Origin: Streptomyces sp. V1I1
GTDB lineage: Bacteria; Actinomycetota; Actinomycetes; Streptomycetales; Streptomycetaceae
Direction: 5' to 3'
Assembly (NCBI RefSeq): GCF_030817355.1
Contig: NZ_JAUSZH010000001.1
Span: 4,501,501 to 4,565,500 of the forward strand
DNA length: 64,000 nucleotides
Shown in pieces: positions 25,522 to 34,642 of the stretch (position 1 is its first letter; each line of letters starts with the position of its first letter). Made by a program: the position numbers and the translations under genes. Below the pieces are notes generated by a model. That model searched no databases. It was not told the DNA's origin and was given only the letters and a program-made list of their open reading frames with translations.

Positions 25522-25552
25522 GAACTCGTCACTTCGGGCTCAGGAACTCGTC
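25509..25552. repeat. Tandem near-duplication of the XPB gene end
   Basis: A 22-bp sequence at 25509-25530 (CTTCGGGCTGAAGGAACTCG and two more bases) is repeated almost exactly as 21 bp at 25532-25552. The right copy encodes the last codons of the helicase; the XPB stop lies at the junction. Confidence 0.85.
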
Positions 25553-27172
25553 CGCGTCCACGATCCGGTACGCGTACCCCTGCTCCGCCAGGAACCGCTG
25601 GCGGTGCGCCGCGAAGTCCTGGTCGATCGTGTCGCGCGCCACCACCGAGTAGAACCGTGCCTCGTGCCCGTCCGCCTTCGGCCGCAGCACGCGTCCGAGG
25701 CGCTGGGCCTCCTCCTGGCGGGACCCGAAGGTGCCCGACACCTGGATGGCGACGGTCGCCTCCGGCAGGTCGATCGAGAAGTTCGCCACCTTCGACACGA
25801 CGAGCACGGAGATCTCGCCCTGCCGGAACGCTTCGAAGAGCTTCTCGCGCTGTGCGTTGGACGTCTCGCCCTTGATGACCGGCGCGTCCAGATGCTCGCC
25901 CAGCTCGTCGAGCTGGTCGATGTACTGGCCGATGACCAGCGTCTGCTCGCCGCGGTGCTTGGCGACCAGCGCCTCGGTCACCTTCCGCTTGGTCTCGGTC
26001 GTCGCGCAGTAGCGGTACTTCTCCTCCGTCTCGGCCGTCGCGTACGCGAGCCGCTCCGCGTCGGTGAGGTTGACCCGTACTTCCACACAGTCCGCGGGCG
26101 CGATGTACCCCTGCGCCTCGATCTCCTTCCAGGGCGCGTCGAATCGCTTCGGCCCGATGAGCGAGAAGACGTCCGACTCGCGGCCGTCCTCCCGTACGAG
26201 CGTGGCGGTGAGCCCCAGCCGCCGACGGGCCTGAAGGTCCGCGGTGAACTTGAAGACCGGCGCGGGCAGCAGATGCACCTCGTCGTAGACGACCAGGCCC
26301 CAGTCCCGCGAGTCGAAGAGCTCCAGGTGGGGATAGATCCCCTTCCGCTTCGTCGTCAGCACCTGGTAGGTGGCGATGGTGACGGGGCGGATCTCCTTCC
26401 GCGTACCGCTGTACTCCCCGATCTCGTCCTCGGTCAGTGACGTCCGCTTCACCAGCTCGTGCTTCCACTGGCGGGCCGAGACGGTGTTGGTGACCAGGAT
26501 CAGGGTGGTCGCCTTCGCCTGTGCCATCGCACCGGCCCCGACGAGCGTCTTGCCGGCGCCGCAGGGCAGCACGACCACGCCCGAGCCGCCGTGCCAGAAG
26601 CCCTCGACGGCCTGCTTCTGGTACGGGCGCAGGGCCCAGCCGGTCTCGTCGAGCTCGATACGGTGCGCCTCGCCGTCGACGTACCCGGCGAGGTCCTCGG
26701 CGGGCCAGCCCAGCTTCAGCAGCGTCTGCTTGATCTGCCCGCGCTCGGAGGGGTGCACGGCGACCGTGTCCGGGTCGATCCGGGCCCCGACCAGCGGCTG
26801 GACCTTCCTGGAGCGGAGGATCTCCTCCAGGACGGGACGGTCGGTGGTGGTGAGCACGAGCCCGTGGGTGGGGTGCTTGCTCAGGGTCAGCCGGCCGTAG
26901 CGGGCCATCGTCTCGGCGACATCTACGAGGAGGGCGTGCGGGACGGGGTAGCGGGAGTACGCCACGAGCGCGTCGACGACCTGCTCGGCGTCGTGCCCGG
27001 CGGCCCGGGCGTTCCACAGGCCGAGCGGGGTGACCCGGTAGGTGTGGATGTGCTCGGGGGCACGCTCCAGCTCCGCGAAGGGCGCGATGGCGCGACGGCA
27101 GGCGTCCGCCTGCTCGTGGTCGACTTCGAGGAGGAGAGTCTTGTCGCTCTGGACGATGAGGGGACCGTTCAC
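25529..27172 (-). CDS. DNA repair helicase XPB
   Basis: A 547-residue superfamily-2 3'-5' helicase. The N-terminal region (1-170) is a damage-recognition-like domain. Helicase motif I is VVLPCGAGKTLVGAG near residue 205, motif II is LVVYDEVHLLPA (DEVH), motif III is GLTATLVREDG, and motif VI is SRQEEAQRLGRVLRPK. Bacterial XPB unwinds DNA in repair, though its pathway is less defined than in eukaryotes. In actinobacteria it is often near the large helicase-associated protein encoded at 27784-30345. Here a VanZ-like gene lies between, on the other strand. Confidence 0.94.
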   Translation of the reverse strand: MNGPLIVQSDKTLLLEVDHEQADACRRAIAPFAELERAPEHIHTYRVTPLGLWNARAAGHDAEQVVDALVAYSRYPVPHALLVDVAETMARYGRLTLSKHPTHGLVLTTTDRPVLEEILRSRKVQPLVGARIDPDTVAVHPSERGQIKQTLLKLGWPAEDLAGYVDGEAHRIELDETGWALRPYQKQAVEGFWHGGSGVVVLPCGAGKTLVGAGAMAQAKATTLILVTNTVSARQWKHELVKRTSLTEDEIGEYSGTRKEIRPVTIATYQVLTTKRKGIYPHLELFDSRDWGLVVYDEVHLLPAPVFKFTADLQARRRLGLTATLVREDGRESDVFSLIGPKRFDAPWKEIEAQGYIAPADCVEVRVNLTDAERLAYATAETEEKYRYCATTETKRKVTEALVAKHRGEQTLVIGQYIDQLDELGEHLDAPVIKGETSNAQREKLFEAFRQGEISVLVVSKVANFSIDLPEATVAIQVSGTFGSRQEEAQRLGRVLRPKADGHEARFYSVVARDTIDQDFAAHRQRFLAEQGYAYRIVDADEFLSPK

Positions 27173-27299
27173 ACCTGCGCCCTTTCGGTAAGGCCAAACC
27201 TCCAGTCTGCCGCATCGAGCGGTCCAGCAGGCCAGGTGTGGCGCTGTTCACCGCCGACGTACGGGCCTGTCCGGGGGCGGCGGGGGTATCCGCACCTCC

Positions 27300-27821
27300 A
27301 TGACTACGGGAGCACAGCCCCGTACGGCGAGGGGCAGAACAGCATTGCGCGTCTGCGCCATGGTGGTGGCGTTTGTGGCACTGGTTGTCTTCTCGGCCGT
27401 ACTGGCCCGGCTGACCCTCGCCCCTTCGCACGCTTCGGCGGACATCGCCACGGCCAACCTCCGTCCGGGCTCGTCGCTGAGGCAGTACGCCGAGGAGTAC
27501 ACCTTCCTCGCGGCGTGCAAGCAGGTCGGCGGCAATCTTCTGCTCGGTGTGCCCTTCGGGGTGCTGCTGCCCGTCTTCGTACCGCGGTCGATGCGGCTGG
27601 TGCGGGTGATCGCGCTCACCGTGGTGGTGATGGCGCTGGTGGAGCTGGCGCAGGGCGCGGTGGTGCAGGGGCGGGCCTTCGACGTGGACGACGTGATCCT
27701 CAACACGTCGGGTGCGCTGCTCGGCTATCTGCTGCTGGGGCGCCGGTTCGCGCACGCGACAGCCGTCAGGCCCGAGAAAGCCGTCAGGCGGGGTCGTCCG
27801 CGAGTTCGGCGACGCCGGTGA
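27300..27821 (+). CDS. VanZ-like family membrane protein
   Basis: A 173-residue protein with four hydrophobic segments. After a basic N-terminus come MVVAFVALVVFSAVLARLT, GNLLLGVPFGVLLPVFV, VIALTVVVMALVELAQ and a C-terminal DVDDVILNTSGALLGYLLL. The pattern GN...PFG...E..Q...R.FDVDD is that of VanZ-like proteins. VanZ gives low-level teicoplanin resistance in enterococci, but most relatives have no known role. Its last 38 bp overlap the convergent helicase-associated gene. Confidence 0.85.
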   Translation: MTTGAQPRTARGRTALRVCAMVVAFVALVVFSAVLARLTLAPSHASADIATANLRPGSSLRQYAEEYTFLAACKQVGGNLLLGVPFGVLLPVFVPRSMRLVRVIALTVVVMALVELAQGAVVQGRAFDVDDVILNTSGALLGYLLLGRRFAHATAVRPEKAVRRGRPRVRRRR

Positions 27822-30345
27822 TGCGGTGCAGGGGGTATGTGCGGACCTCGTCCGCCGTGTGGTCGTACGCCGTGACGAACCCGCCCTCCACGCGCACCGG
27901 CGCGATGACGCGCTGGCTGGCGGCGCCGTCCGCGTTGACGTAGCCGATCCAGAGGGCGGCGCCGGTCATCGCCGCGGCCTGCACGGTGGCCAGGGTCTCG
28001 GCGGACGTGGTGCGGGGGAGTTCGCCGTTCCTCGCGGGCTCCGGGACGGGTTTGCGTACGACCGTGGCGGCCATGTCGCCCGCGCGGATCGCCTTCACCG
28101 CCGCTCCGAGCAGCGTCCCGTCCGGCACCGGCGGGCCGTCCGGGACCGGGACGGGCGCGGTACGGGGCGGGGTGCGGCGGGCGTGGGCTCGGGTGATCAG
28201 GACGTCGCCCTCCGCGGACTCGGCGGCGGGCGCGTACCCCATGGTGCGCAGCCCTTCCAGCAGCGTCGCCGGGTCGGCCTGGGCGGCCAGGACGGTGGGG
28301 GCGAGGCGGCGCAGCCGCAGGCCCTGGGACCGTTTGTCGGCGAGGATCTCGCCGAGCAGCGCGTCGTCGTCGCAGCGTACGTAGGCGGACGCGGAGCCGA
28401 TCCGCAGATGGCCGTGGCGGCGGGCCACGTCGTCGACGAGATAGCTGAGCGGCTGCGGCACGGGTGTGCGGGAGTGCGTGGCCAGGAAGGTGTGCAGGTC
28501 GGAGGCGGACTTTCCGGCGTCGAGCGCGCGGCGTACGGAGGCGGGTGTGAAGCGGTAGACCGTGGCGCCGCCCTTGGACTCGATGTCGGCGAGCACGGCG
28601 AGGGTCTCGGCGAGCGGCCGCTGAAGGGGGCCGGGGGCGACGGCGGTGAGGTCGGCCTGGAGAAGGATGTGATCGAGGGGCTCGGGGAGAAGCGGCGCGA
28701 GCGCGGCGGCGGAGGCGGTTTGGGCGCCCGGGGCGGGTTTCCCGTTCCCCGCGAAGGCATCCCCGTTCCCCGCGGAGGCGGCTTGGGCGTCGAGACCGTA
28801 CTGCGCGTGCCCCAGCAGCGCACGCCCGTGCGTCGACAGTGCCCCGCGGCCCGTCACGCCCAGGACCTCCGCCTCGGTCAGGGTCCAGGCCGCGATGCGG
28901 GAGCGCAGGTCTGTCGGGACGGCGGTCGCCGCGTTCCGGGCCGCGTTCGTGTCCAGGTCCTGTGTTCCGGTGCCGCGGAGGGGGCGTTCCCAGCGGAGGC
29001 GGGCCAGGACCGTTTCCGGGTCGGGGGCCGTGCCCGCGGGGAGCCCGGCGAGCAGGTCGAGGATGCGGCGGCGGACCTCGATCGCGGCTGAGCGGTCCAG
29101 GTCGGGGCCGAGGGCCGAGAGCGTACGGCCCTTCGTGTCCTGGCCGCCGATCAGGCCCGCCGTGCGCGTCGCGGTGAGCCAGGCCGCGGCGAGCCGCGCC
29201 CACCGCTCGGCCGCCGGAAGCGTGAGCCAGTCGTCGTACGCCGGCGTCGGCGCGTACCGTTCGTCCGCCTCGCCGTCCGCCGCCAACAGGCCCGCCGCAT
29301 AAGCGAGTTCGAGCCAGAACGCGGCCATCTGCTCGGTTGTGTCCAGCGCGGCCGCGGTGCGCTTGAGGTCACGTACCGAAAGGCCGCCCGAGCGCAGCAC
29401 GGCCGGCCCGCCCTCGTGCCAGTCCTTAAGCAGGTCCTCGACCGTCGACAGCGCGGTGAAGGCCTGGCCCGCCGCCGTACTGTCCACAACCTGTGGACGG
29501 CCCTGGGTCATCGACGCCGTCGCGGCCGGCCTGACCGCGGGCGGCTCCGGCTCCGGCGCGCGGTGGGTGCGGCCGCCGCGCAGATGCAGCGCCGCCTCGC
29601 GCGGCAGCACGACCGTCCGCAGCGACGTGGGCAGCAGCAGCCCGCGGTCGCGCAGCCACTGCACGGGCGGCGTGGGGTTCGCCGTGACCTCTCCGTACGG
29701 AGGGCCCCAGACCAGCCGGTCGAGCACCGTCAGAGCCTCGGACGGGGCGGTGTCGAGCAGCGCCGCCATCCGCGAGCGGTCGGTGAACAGCGAGGTCAGC
29801 GCGGCGACCGCGGAGACCGGATCGTGCGTGGTCGGCAGCCCGGCCGCCGCGAGGATCTCCTGCAGCCGGCCCGGCGACATCCCGGCCGTGGCCTCGGCGA
29901 CGGTCGGGCCGAGGCCGGTCGGGGACGGACGGTTCGGCGACGGGGCGAGGAGTTCGCGCGCGGTGCGCACCAGCCGCAGCCGGTCGTCGCCGCCCCACAC
30001 CAGCGCCTGCCCGCGCAGCACGTCCACCGCCCGCGGCAGGGCCGCCTCGATAGCCGGGTCGCCCTCGTCGCCGGTCAGCAGTGCGACGAGCGTCTCGTAC
30101 GGGGCGGGGTCGGGGGCCACCGCCAGCGCCTCGGCGGTCTGCAGCGTGAACCGGTCGAGCCGCTCCAGCGCGCGTACGACGGAGGCACGCGTGCCGGCCC
30201 GCGTGGCGAGCTGCGTCAGATCGTTCGGCACGGGGCTCAGCAGGTCGGGGCGGGCGCGCAGCAGTGCGGCAAGATCCTCGTCACCGCGGGTGCGCAGCGC
30301 TTCGGCGAGCGTGCGCGGAGTGCTCGGACTGCTTCCTTCGGGCAT
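27784..30345 (-). CDS. Large helicase-associated (helicase C-terminal domain) protein
   Basis: An 853-residue protein. The ATG at 30345 is favoured by GGGGA just upstream; an in-frame GTG lies six codons earlier. The N-terminal 200 residues are helical with an SAP/winged-helix-like start (LTQLATRAGTRASVVRALERL). The last ~300 residues contain the 'helicase conserved C-terminal' region found in XPB/Ssl2-associated proteins, including RFTPASVRRALDAGKSASDLH and LVDDVARRHGHLRIGSASAY. No Walker A motif is seen, so it is not itself a motor. It may work with XPB, which is encoded 600 bp away. The middle is Ala-rich and low in complexity. Confidence 0.82.
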   Translation of the reverse strand: MPEGSSPSTPRTLAEALRTRGDEDLAALLRARPDLLSPVPNDLTQLATRAGTRASVVRALERLDRFTLQTAEALAVAPDPAPYETLVALLTGDEGDPAIEAALPRAVDVLRGQALVWGGDDRLRLVRTARELLAPSPNRPSPTGLGPTVAEATAGMSPGRLQEILAAAGLPTTHDPVSAVAALTSLFTDRSRMAALLDTAPSEALTVLDRLVWGPPYGEVTANPTPPVQWLRDRGLLLPTSLRTVVLPREAALHLRGGRTHRAPEPEPPAVRPAATASMTQGRPQVVDSTAAGQAFTALSTVEDLLKDWHEGGPAVLRSGGLSVRDLKRTAAALDTTEQMAAFWLELAYAAGLLAADGEADERYAPTPAYDDWLTLPAAERWARLAAAWLTATRTAGLIGGQDTKGRTLSALGPDLDRSAAIEVRRRILDLLAGLPAGTAPDPETVLARLRWERPLRGTGTQDLDTNAARNAATAVPTDLRSRIAAWTLTEAEVLGVTGRGALSTHGRALLGHAQYGLDAQAASAGNGDAFAGNGKPAPGAQTASAAALAPLLPEPLDHILLQADLTAVAPGPLQRPLAETLAVLADIESKGGATVYRFTPASVRRALDAGKSASDLHTFLATHSRTPVPQPLSYLVDDVARRHGHLRIGSASAYVRCDDDALLGEILADKRSQGLRLRRLAPTVLAAQADPATLLEGLRTMGYAPAAESAEGDVLITRAHARRTPPRTAPVPVPDGPPVPDGTLLGAAVKAIRAGDMAATVVRKPVPEPARNGELPRTTSAETLATVQAAAMTGAALWIGYVNADGAASQRVIAPVRVEGGFVTAYDHTADEVRTYPLHRITGVAELADDPA

Positions 30346-30447
30346 GGTCCCCATCCGCCCCACGGTAGTCCCTGGAGCGCTACGGTCGGGGACAGGGCGG
30401 GCCCGGGGATACAGGGCGGCCGGGCAGGAACGTCAGGGGAAACGCCG

Positions 30448-31461
30448 GTGGGGATCGAGAGCGATCAGCTCGTCTACGACTATCTGAGCCGGGTCGGCGA
30501 CCTGGCCCAGCAGCATCAGCTGCCGTCCAACACCCGGATGCGGCTGGTCTCGTCGCTACGGAACGAGATCGACCGGCAGCGGGCGAAGTTCGGCTCGGAC
30601 AGCCCGGCGGCGGTACGCCGGATTCTCGGGCGGATCGGTACGCCGGACGAGGTCGTGGCGTCCGCGTCCGAGGACGGACCTTCGGCAGGATCACAGGCAC
30701 ATGTACCGGCGCCGCCGTGGGCCGCCGTGCCCGAGCAGCGCGTGCGCCGCCGGATCCCGCGGCCGCGCAAGTCCGCGGCTCCCGGGCAGCCCGAGGCCCC
30801 ACGAGCCTCCACCGGCGCGTCGCCCCCGCACCTCGCGGGAATGGACGAGCTCGGCCCCTCCGGCAGCGAGCCCGACTGGTGGCGGATCGACCCGGGGCCG
30901 TTCGGGGCGGGCGAGAGCGTGGCCGGGTTCGTCGGCGGCGTGGAGATCCCCGAAATACTCAAACCCCCGCCGTCCAAGGAGGACTTGGCCGCGGCCGCCG
31001 AGGCGGAGGATCCGGACGAGGAGTACGAGGACGGGGACGAGGGCGTCGACGCGGTGGAGGCGGACGCCGCACCGCGCCGGTGGCGTCCGCGGCTTCGCCG
31101 CCGTACCGAAGCGGCCGGGCCGAGGCCCGCCCTCGCCAACCCGTTCCTGCTGCTCGCCGCCGCTCTGCTGGTCGCCGGCGCCGTGCTGGGCTCCTGGCTC
31201 GCCCTCGGCGGCGGCTGGCTCCTCGCCTACGCCTCGCGCCGGCTGTCCCGCACCGAGGCGAAGTGGGCGGTCGTCGGCCTGCCCGGGGCGGTCGTGGCGG
31301 GCGGACTCGTCTGGCTGTGGGGCCGGGTCAACGGGCGCTGGGGCGAGCCGATCCCGCAGGACGGGATGCGCGACGCGCTCGCCGGCACCTGGCCGTGGGT
31401 GGTGAAGGGGGCTGCCGTCGCCTCCGCGCTCTTTCTGGTGTGGCGGGCGCGGAGGCGTTAG
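30448..31461 (+). CDS. HAAS-domain membrane protein
   Basis: A 337-residue protein from GTG 30448, with AGGGGA upstream. Residues 1-70 are helical: LVYDYLSRVGDLAQQHQLPS then RLVSSLRNEIDRQRAKFGSD and GRIGTPDEVVASA. This matches HAAS/DUF1700 domains, often linked to PadR regulators. A long acidic, proline-rich linker (about 75-215) follows, then four membrane segments, e.g. FLLLAAALLVAGAVLGSWLAL and WVVKGAAVASALFLVW. No partner PadR gene is adjacent. It converges on the iron transporter genes with 7 bp between stops. Confidence 0.8.
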   Translation: MGIESDQLVYDYLSRVGDLAQQHQLPSNTRMRLVSSLRNEIDRQRAKFGSDSPAAVRRILGRIGTPDEVVASASEDGPSAGSQAHVPAPPWAAVPEQRVRRRIPRPRKSAAPGQPEAPRASTGASPPHLAGMDELGPSGSEPDWWRIDPGPFGAGESVAGFVGGVEIPEILKPPPSKEDLAAAAEAEDPDEEYEDGDEGVDAVEADAAPRRWRPRLRRRTEAAGPRPALANPFLLLAAALLVAGAVLGSWLALGGGWLLAYASRRLSRTEAKWAVVGLPGAVVAGGLVWLWGRVNGRWGEPIPQDGMRDALAGTWPWVVKGAAVASALFLVWRARRR

Positions 31462-31468
31462 GGCGCGC

Positions 31469-32446
31469 CTACTTCGTGAGGTCGGCCCGCAGTTCGTCGA
31501 GGATCTTGCCGGCCGCGGTGTAGCCGATGCCCTGGATCCACAGCTGGTCGTCGACCTGGAAGACCGTGCCGTTCTTGACGGCCGGCAGGTTCTTCCACAG
31601 ACCGCTGCCGAGGGTCTGCGTCTGCTTGGCCTTCTTCGGGTCGCCGTACGTGGAGTGGAAGATGACGTCCGCCGCCGCGAGGTCGATCTTCTCCGGGCTC
31701 ACGTCGTACGAGAAGCCGTCCTTGGCCTTGTCGGTGATGGCGGGGCGGCCGAGGCCCACGTCGGCGAGGATCGTCGCGATGTAGTTCTGCTTGCCGTAGA
31801 TGCGGATGTCCGCGCCCTCGACGAAGCGCACCACGTTGATCTTGGTGGCCGCGGCCTTCTCCTTGCCGCCGACGGCGTCGGTGACTTTCTTCGCGTGGGC
31901 GTCGTACGCGGAGACGACCTTCGCGGCCTCGTCCTTCTTGCCGAGCGCGTCGGCGTGCACCTGGAAGTTCTCCTTCCAGGGGTGGCCGGTGCTCTCGGTC
32001 ATGACGGTCGGAGCGATCGCCTTGAGCTTGTCGTACTTGTCGCCGTCGCGGACCTTGCTGGTGAGGATGAGATCCGGCTTGAGCGCGGCGACGGCCTCCA
32101 GATTGGGCTGGGTGATCGCGCCGACGTCCTTGACGCCCGCGACCTGGTCCTTGGGCAGGTAGCTGAGGAAGCCCGACTCGACGTCGGCGTGCGCGGCGCC
32201 GACCGGCTTCACGCCCAGAGTGATCACGGAGTCCAGCTCTGCCGTGTCGAGTACGACTACGCGCTTCGGCGCGTCGGGGACCTGGACGTCGCCCATGGCC
32301 GTCTTGACGGTGTGGGTTCCGCCGGCGCCCGGCGACGTGTCCTTGCTGTCGTTGCCGGAGCCGGAGCCGCACGCGGTAAGGGCGAGCGCCCCCGCGAGGA
32401 CGACGGAGCCGGCGGCGAGGGTGCGGCGGCGGAGGTTTCCGGTCAT
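31469..32446 (-). CDS. Ferric-siderophore ABC transporter substrate-binding lipoprotein
   Basis: A 325-residue class III (FepB/FhuD type) binding protein. The signal peptide ends in the lipobox LTAC near residue 26. The lobes contain TAELDSVITLGVKPVGAAHAD and the long bridging helix EAAKVVSAYDAHAKKV. It captures an iron complex outside the cell and delivers it to the two permeases encoded upstream. It is the last of four genes on one strand, 15 bp after the ATPase gene, completing the importer. The siderophore is not known; a hydroxamate is usual in Streptomyces. Confidence 0.92.
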   Translation of the reverse strand: MTGNLRRRTLAAGSVVLAGALALTACGSGSGNDSKDTSPGAGGTHTVKTAMGDVQVPDAPKRVVVLDTAELDSVITLGVKPVGAAHADVESGFLSYLPKDQVAGVKDVGAITQPNLEAVAALKPDLILTSKVRDGDKYDKLKAIAPTVMTESTGHPWKENFQVHADALGKKDEAAKVVSAYDAHAKKVTDAVGGKEKAAATKINVVRFVEGADIRIYGKQNYIATILADVGLGRPAITDKAKDGFSYDVSPEKIDLAAADVIFHSTYGDPKKAKQTQTLGSGLWKNLPAVKNGTVFQVDDQLWIQGIGYTAAGKILDELRADLTK

Positions 32447-32461
32447 GGGTGACGGAGCCTT

Positions 32462-33304
32462 TCAGCGGGAGGTGGCAGGGGCGGGGACATCGGCGACGCG
32501 GGAGGGCGAGTACGGCGCGCCCGGCACGACCAGCGGCGACCCCGTCACCGGGTCCGGGACCACCACCGAGTCAAGGCCGAAGACCTCGCGTACGAGATCC
32601 GCGGTGACTATCTCCTTCGGGTGGCCCTCCGCGACGATCCGGCCGGACTTCATGGCGACCAGGTGGTCGGCGTACCGCGCGGCCTGGTTGAGGTCGTGCA
32701 GCACGGCGACGACGGTGCGCCCGCGCGAACCGACAGGAGTCGGATGCGCCAACTGCCGTACGAGATCCAGCACTTCGACCTGGTGGGCGATGTCGAGATA
32801 CGTCGTCGGCTCGTCCAGGAGCAGCAGATCCGTCTGCTGCGCGAGCGCCATCGCGATCCAGACGCGCTGCCGCTGCCCGCCGGACAGCTCGTCCACCGAC
32901 CGCTCGGCGAGCGCATGGACGTCCGTACGCTCCATGGCGTCGGTGACCGCGCGTTCGTCCTCCTGCGACCACTGCTGCCACCAGTGCTGGTGGGGCTGGC
33001 GGCCGCGGGAGACGAGGTCGGCGACGGTGATCGCCTCGGGGGCGACGGGGGACTGCGGCAGCAGCCCGATCGACTGCGCGATCCTCTTCGTGGGGATCTT
33101 CGACAGCTCCTGGCCGTCCAGCAGCACGGCCCCGCCCCGGGGCTTCAGCAGTCGCCCGAGGGCGCGCAGGGTCGTCGACTTGCCGCAGGCGTTCGGGCCC
33201 ACGATCACCGTCACCTGCCCGTCAGGGACGGCCAGGTCGAGCTCGTGCACGACCCTGTGGTCCTCGTAGGCGAGCGTCAGCTCGCGCGCGGTGAGCCTGC
33301 TCAC
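32462..33304 (-). CDS. Ferric-siderophore ABC transporter ATPase
   Basis: A 280-residue FepC/FhuC-type ATP-binding subunit. Walker A is VGPNACGKSTTLRAL, the signature is ELSGGQRQRVWIAMALAQ, and Walker B is LLLLDEPTTYLD. The D-loop and switch His (VVAVLHDLNQAARYADH) are also present. It powers the FecCD-type permease pair. Its start overlaps the stop of the upstream permease by 4 nt (33301-33304), which supports coupled translation. Confidence 0.95.
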   Translation of the reverse strand: MSRLTARELTLAYEDHRVVHELDLAVPDGQVTVIVGPNACGKSTTLRALGRLLKPRGGAVLLDGQELSKIPTKRIAQSIGLLPQSPVAPEAITVADLVSRGRQPHQHWWQQWSQEDERAVTDAMERTDVHALAERSVDELSGGQRQRVWIAMALAQQTDLLLLDEPTTYLDIAHQVEVLDLVRQLAHPTPVGSRGRTVVAVLHDLNQAARYADHLVAMKSGRIVAEGHPKEIVTADLVREVFGLDSVVVPDPVTGSPLVVPGAPYSPSRVADVPAPATSR

Positions 33305-34362
33305 GCCTTGCCTCCAGCGGTACGACTACGGACGATCAGCCAGATCAGATACGGGGCGCCGACGGCGGCCGTCAGCACGCCCACCGGCAGCTCGGTGGGC
33401 GCCAGGAGCTTTCGCGCAAGCAGATCGGCGAGTACGACGATGACCGCGCCCATCAGCGCGGAGCAGAGCAGCGGGATCTGCGCGGTCCGGGTCGTCCGGC
33501 GGGCGATCTGCGGTGCGAGCAGCGCCACGAAGTCGACGGGTCCGGCCGCGCCGGTCGCCACGGACGCCAGGACGACTCCGAGGAGCACGAGCCCGAGCCG
33601 TACGCGCCCGAGCCGCACTCCGAGCGCGGTCGCCGTGTCGTCGTCCATGCTCACGGTCCGCTGCGCGCGGGCGGCCCACAGCACCGCGGGCACGAGCACG
33701 AGCAGCGTCCAGCCGAGCGGGGCCGCCTCCTCCCAGCCACGGCCGTTGAGCGAGCCGGTCATCCAGATCTGGGCCTGCTGGGCGACGAGATAGTCGCCCT
33801 TGGTCATGAACAGGGTGGTGACCGACCGGAGCGCGATCGCGAAGCCGATGCCGATGAGCACGAACCGGGTGGCATGCAGCCCGCCGCGCCAGGCGAAGAC
33901 GTACACGAGCGCGGCGGCGACGATGCCGCCGGCGACGGAGAGGTACGGCAGCACGGTGTACGAGGTGACCCCGAAGGTCATCGCCCCGACGGTGACGGCG
34001 CTCGCGCCCTGGCTGATCCCGATGATGTCGGGGCTGGCGAGGGGATTGCGCGCGACGGTCTGGATGAGCGCACCCGCGACACCGAAGGCGGTGCCGACGA
34101 GGAGCCCGGTGACCATGCGGGGCAGCCGCAGGGTGCCGACGACGAGCTCGTCGGGTGAGTCCTGTCCGGCGAGGACCTTCAGCACCTCCCCGGGCGCGAC
34201 GAAGCTCTCGCCGACGCAGAGGTACGCGACGCAGACGGCGGCGAGCACGACGCCGAGGACGCCGGCGGCGACGGCGGCCCGTCGATGAACGAGGAAGGTC
34301 CCGCGGCCTGCCCGTACGAGCCCGTACCCGGGGGGCCGGACGGTCACGGTCTCACCGCTCAT
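33301..34362 (-). CDS. FecCD-family iron-siderophore permease 2
   Basis: A 353-residue permease with about nine or ten membrane segments. Family marks are LRLPRMVTGLLVGTAFGVAGAL, QTVARNPLASPDIIGISQGAS and GPVDFVALLAPQIARRTTR, the last being the contact region for the ATPase. It would pair with the second permease (34643-35650) to form the transmembrane pore. The gap of about 280 bp between the two permease genes is filled with palindromic repeats, which is unusual within such an operon. Confidence 0.93.
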   Translation of the reverse strand: MSGETVTVRPPGYGLVRAGRGTFLVHRRAAVAAGVLGVVLAAVCVAYLCVGESFVAPGEVLKVLAGQDSPDELVVGTLRLPRMVTGLLVGTAFGVAGALIQTVARNPLASPDIIGISQGASAVTVGAMTFGVTSYTVLPYLSVAGGIVAAALVYVFAWRGGLHATRFVLIGIGFAIALRSVTTLFMTKGDYLVAQQAQIWMTGSLNGRGWEEAAPLGWTLLVLVPAVLWAARAQRTVSMDDDTATALGVRLGRVRLGLVLLGVVLASVATGAAGPVDFVALLAPQIARRTTRTAQIPLLCSALMGAVIVVLADLLARKLLAPTELPVGVLTAAVGAPYLIWLIVRSRTAGGKA

Positions 34363-34382
34363 GCGGCGCTCCTGACAGGGCG

Positions 34383-34600
34383 CGGGCCCATGCTGGGGCG
34401 CTGCCCCAGACGCCGCGCCTCAATCGCCGGCGGGGCTGGATTGTGCCCGGCGAGGCTGATAAGCCCGTCCGGCGATTGAGGACACGGCCGAAGGCCGTAC
34501 GGGGTCCGGGGCGGAGCCCCAAGTTCGGGAAGTGGGGGTCCCCCCACGCCCGCTAGGGCGTAGGGGGAGGGTAGGGGAACCGCTCCGCGCAGCGGAACCC
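34383..34600. repeat. Intergenic palindromic repeat cluster between permease genes
   Basis: The stretch contains an imperfect large inverted repeat: CCTCAATCGCCGGCGGGGCT at about 34409 pairs with AGCCCGTCCGGCGATTGAGG at about 34461-34480. It is followed by GGGGTCCGGGGCGGAGCCCC (about 34501) and by a GTCCCCCCACGCCCGCTAGG ... CGTAGGGGGAGGG hairpin (34538-34573). The same modules recur near 39.4 kb and 42.3 kb. Confidence 0.8.
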
Positions 34601-34642
34601 GCACCCCCGCACCGGCGCCCCGACCCCCGCGCTCACCGATCC

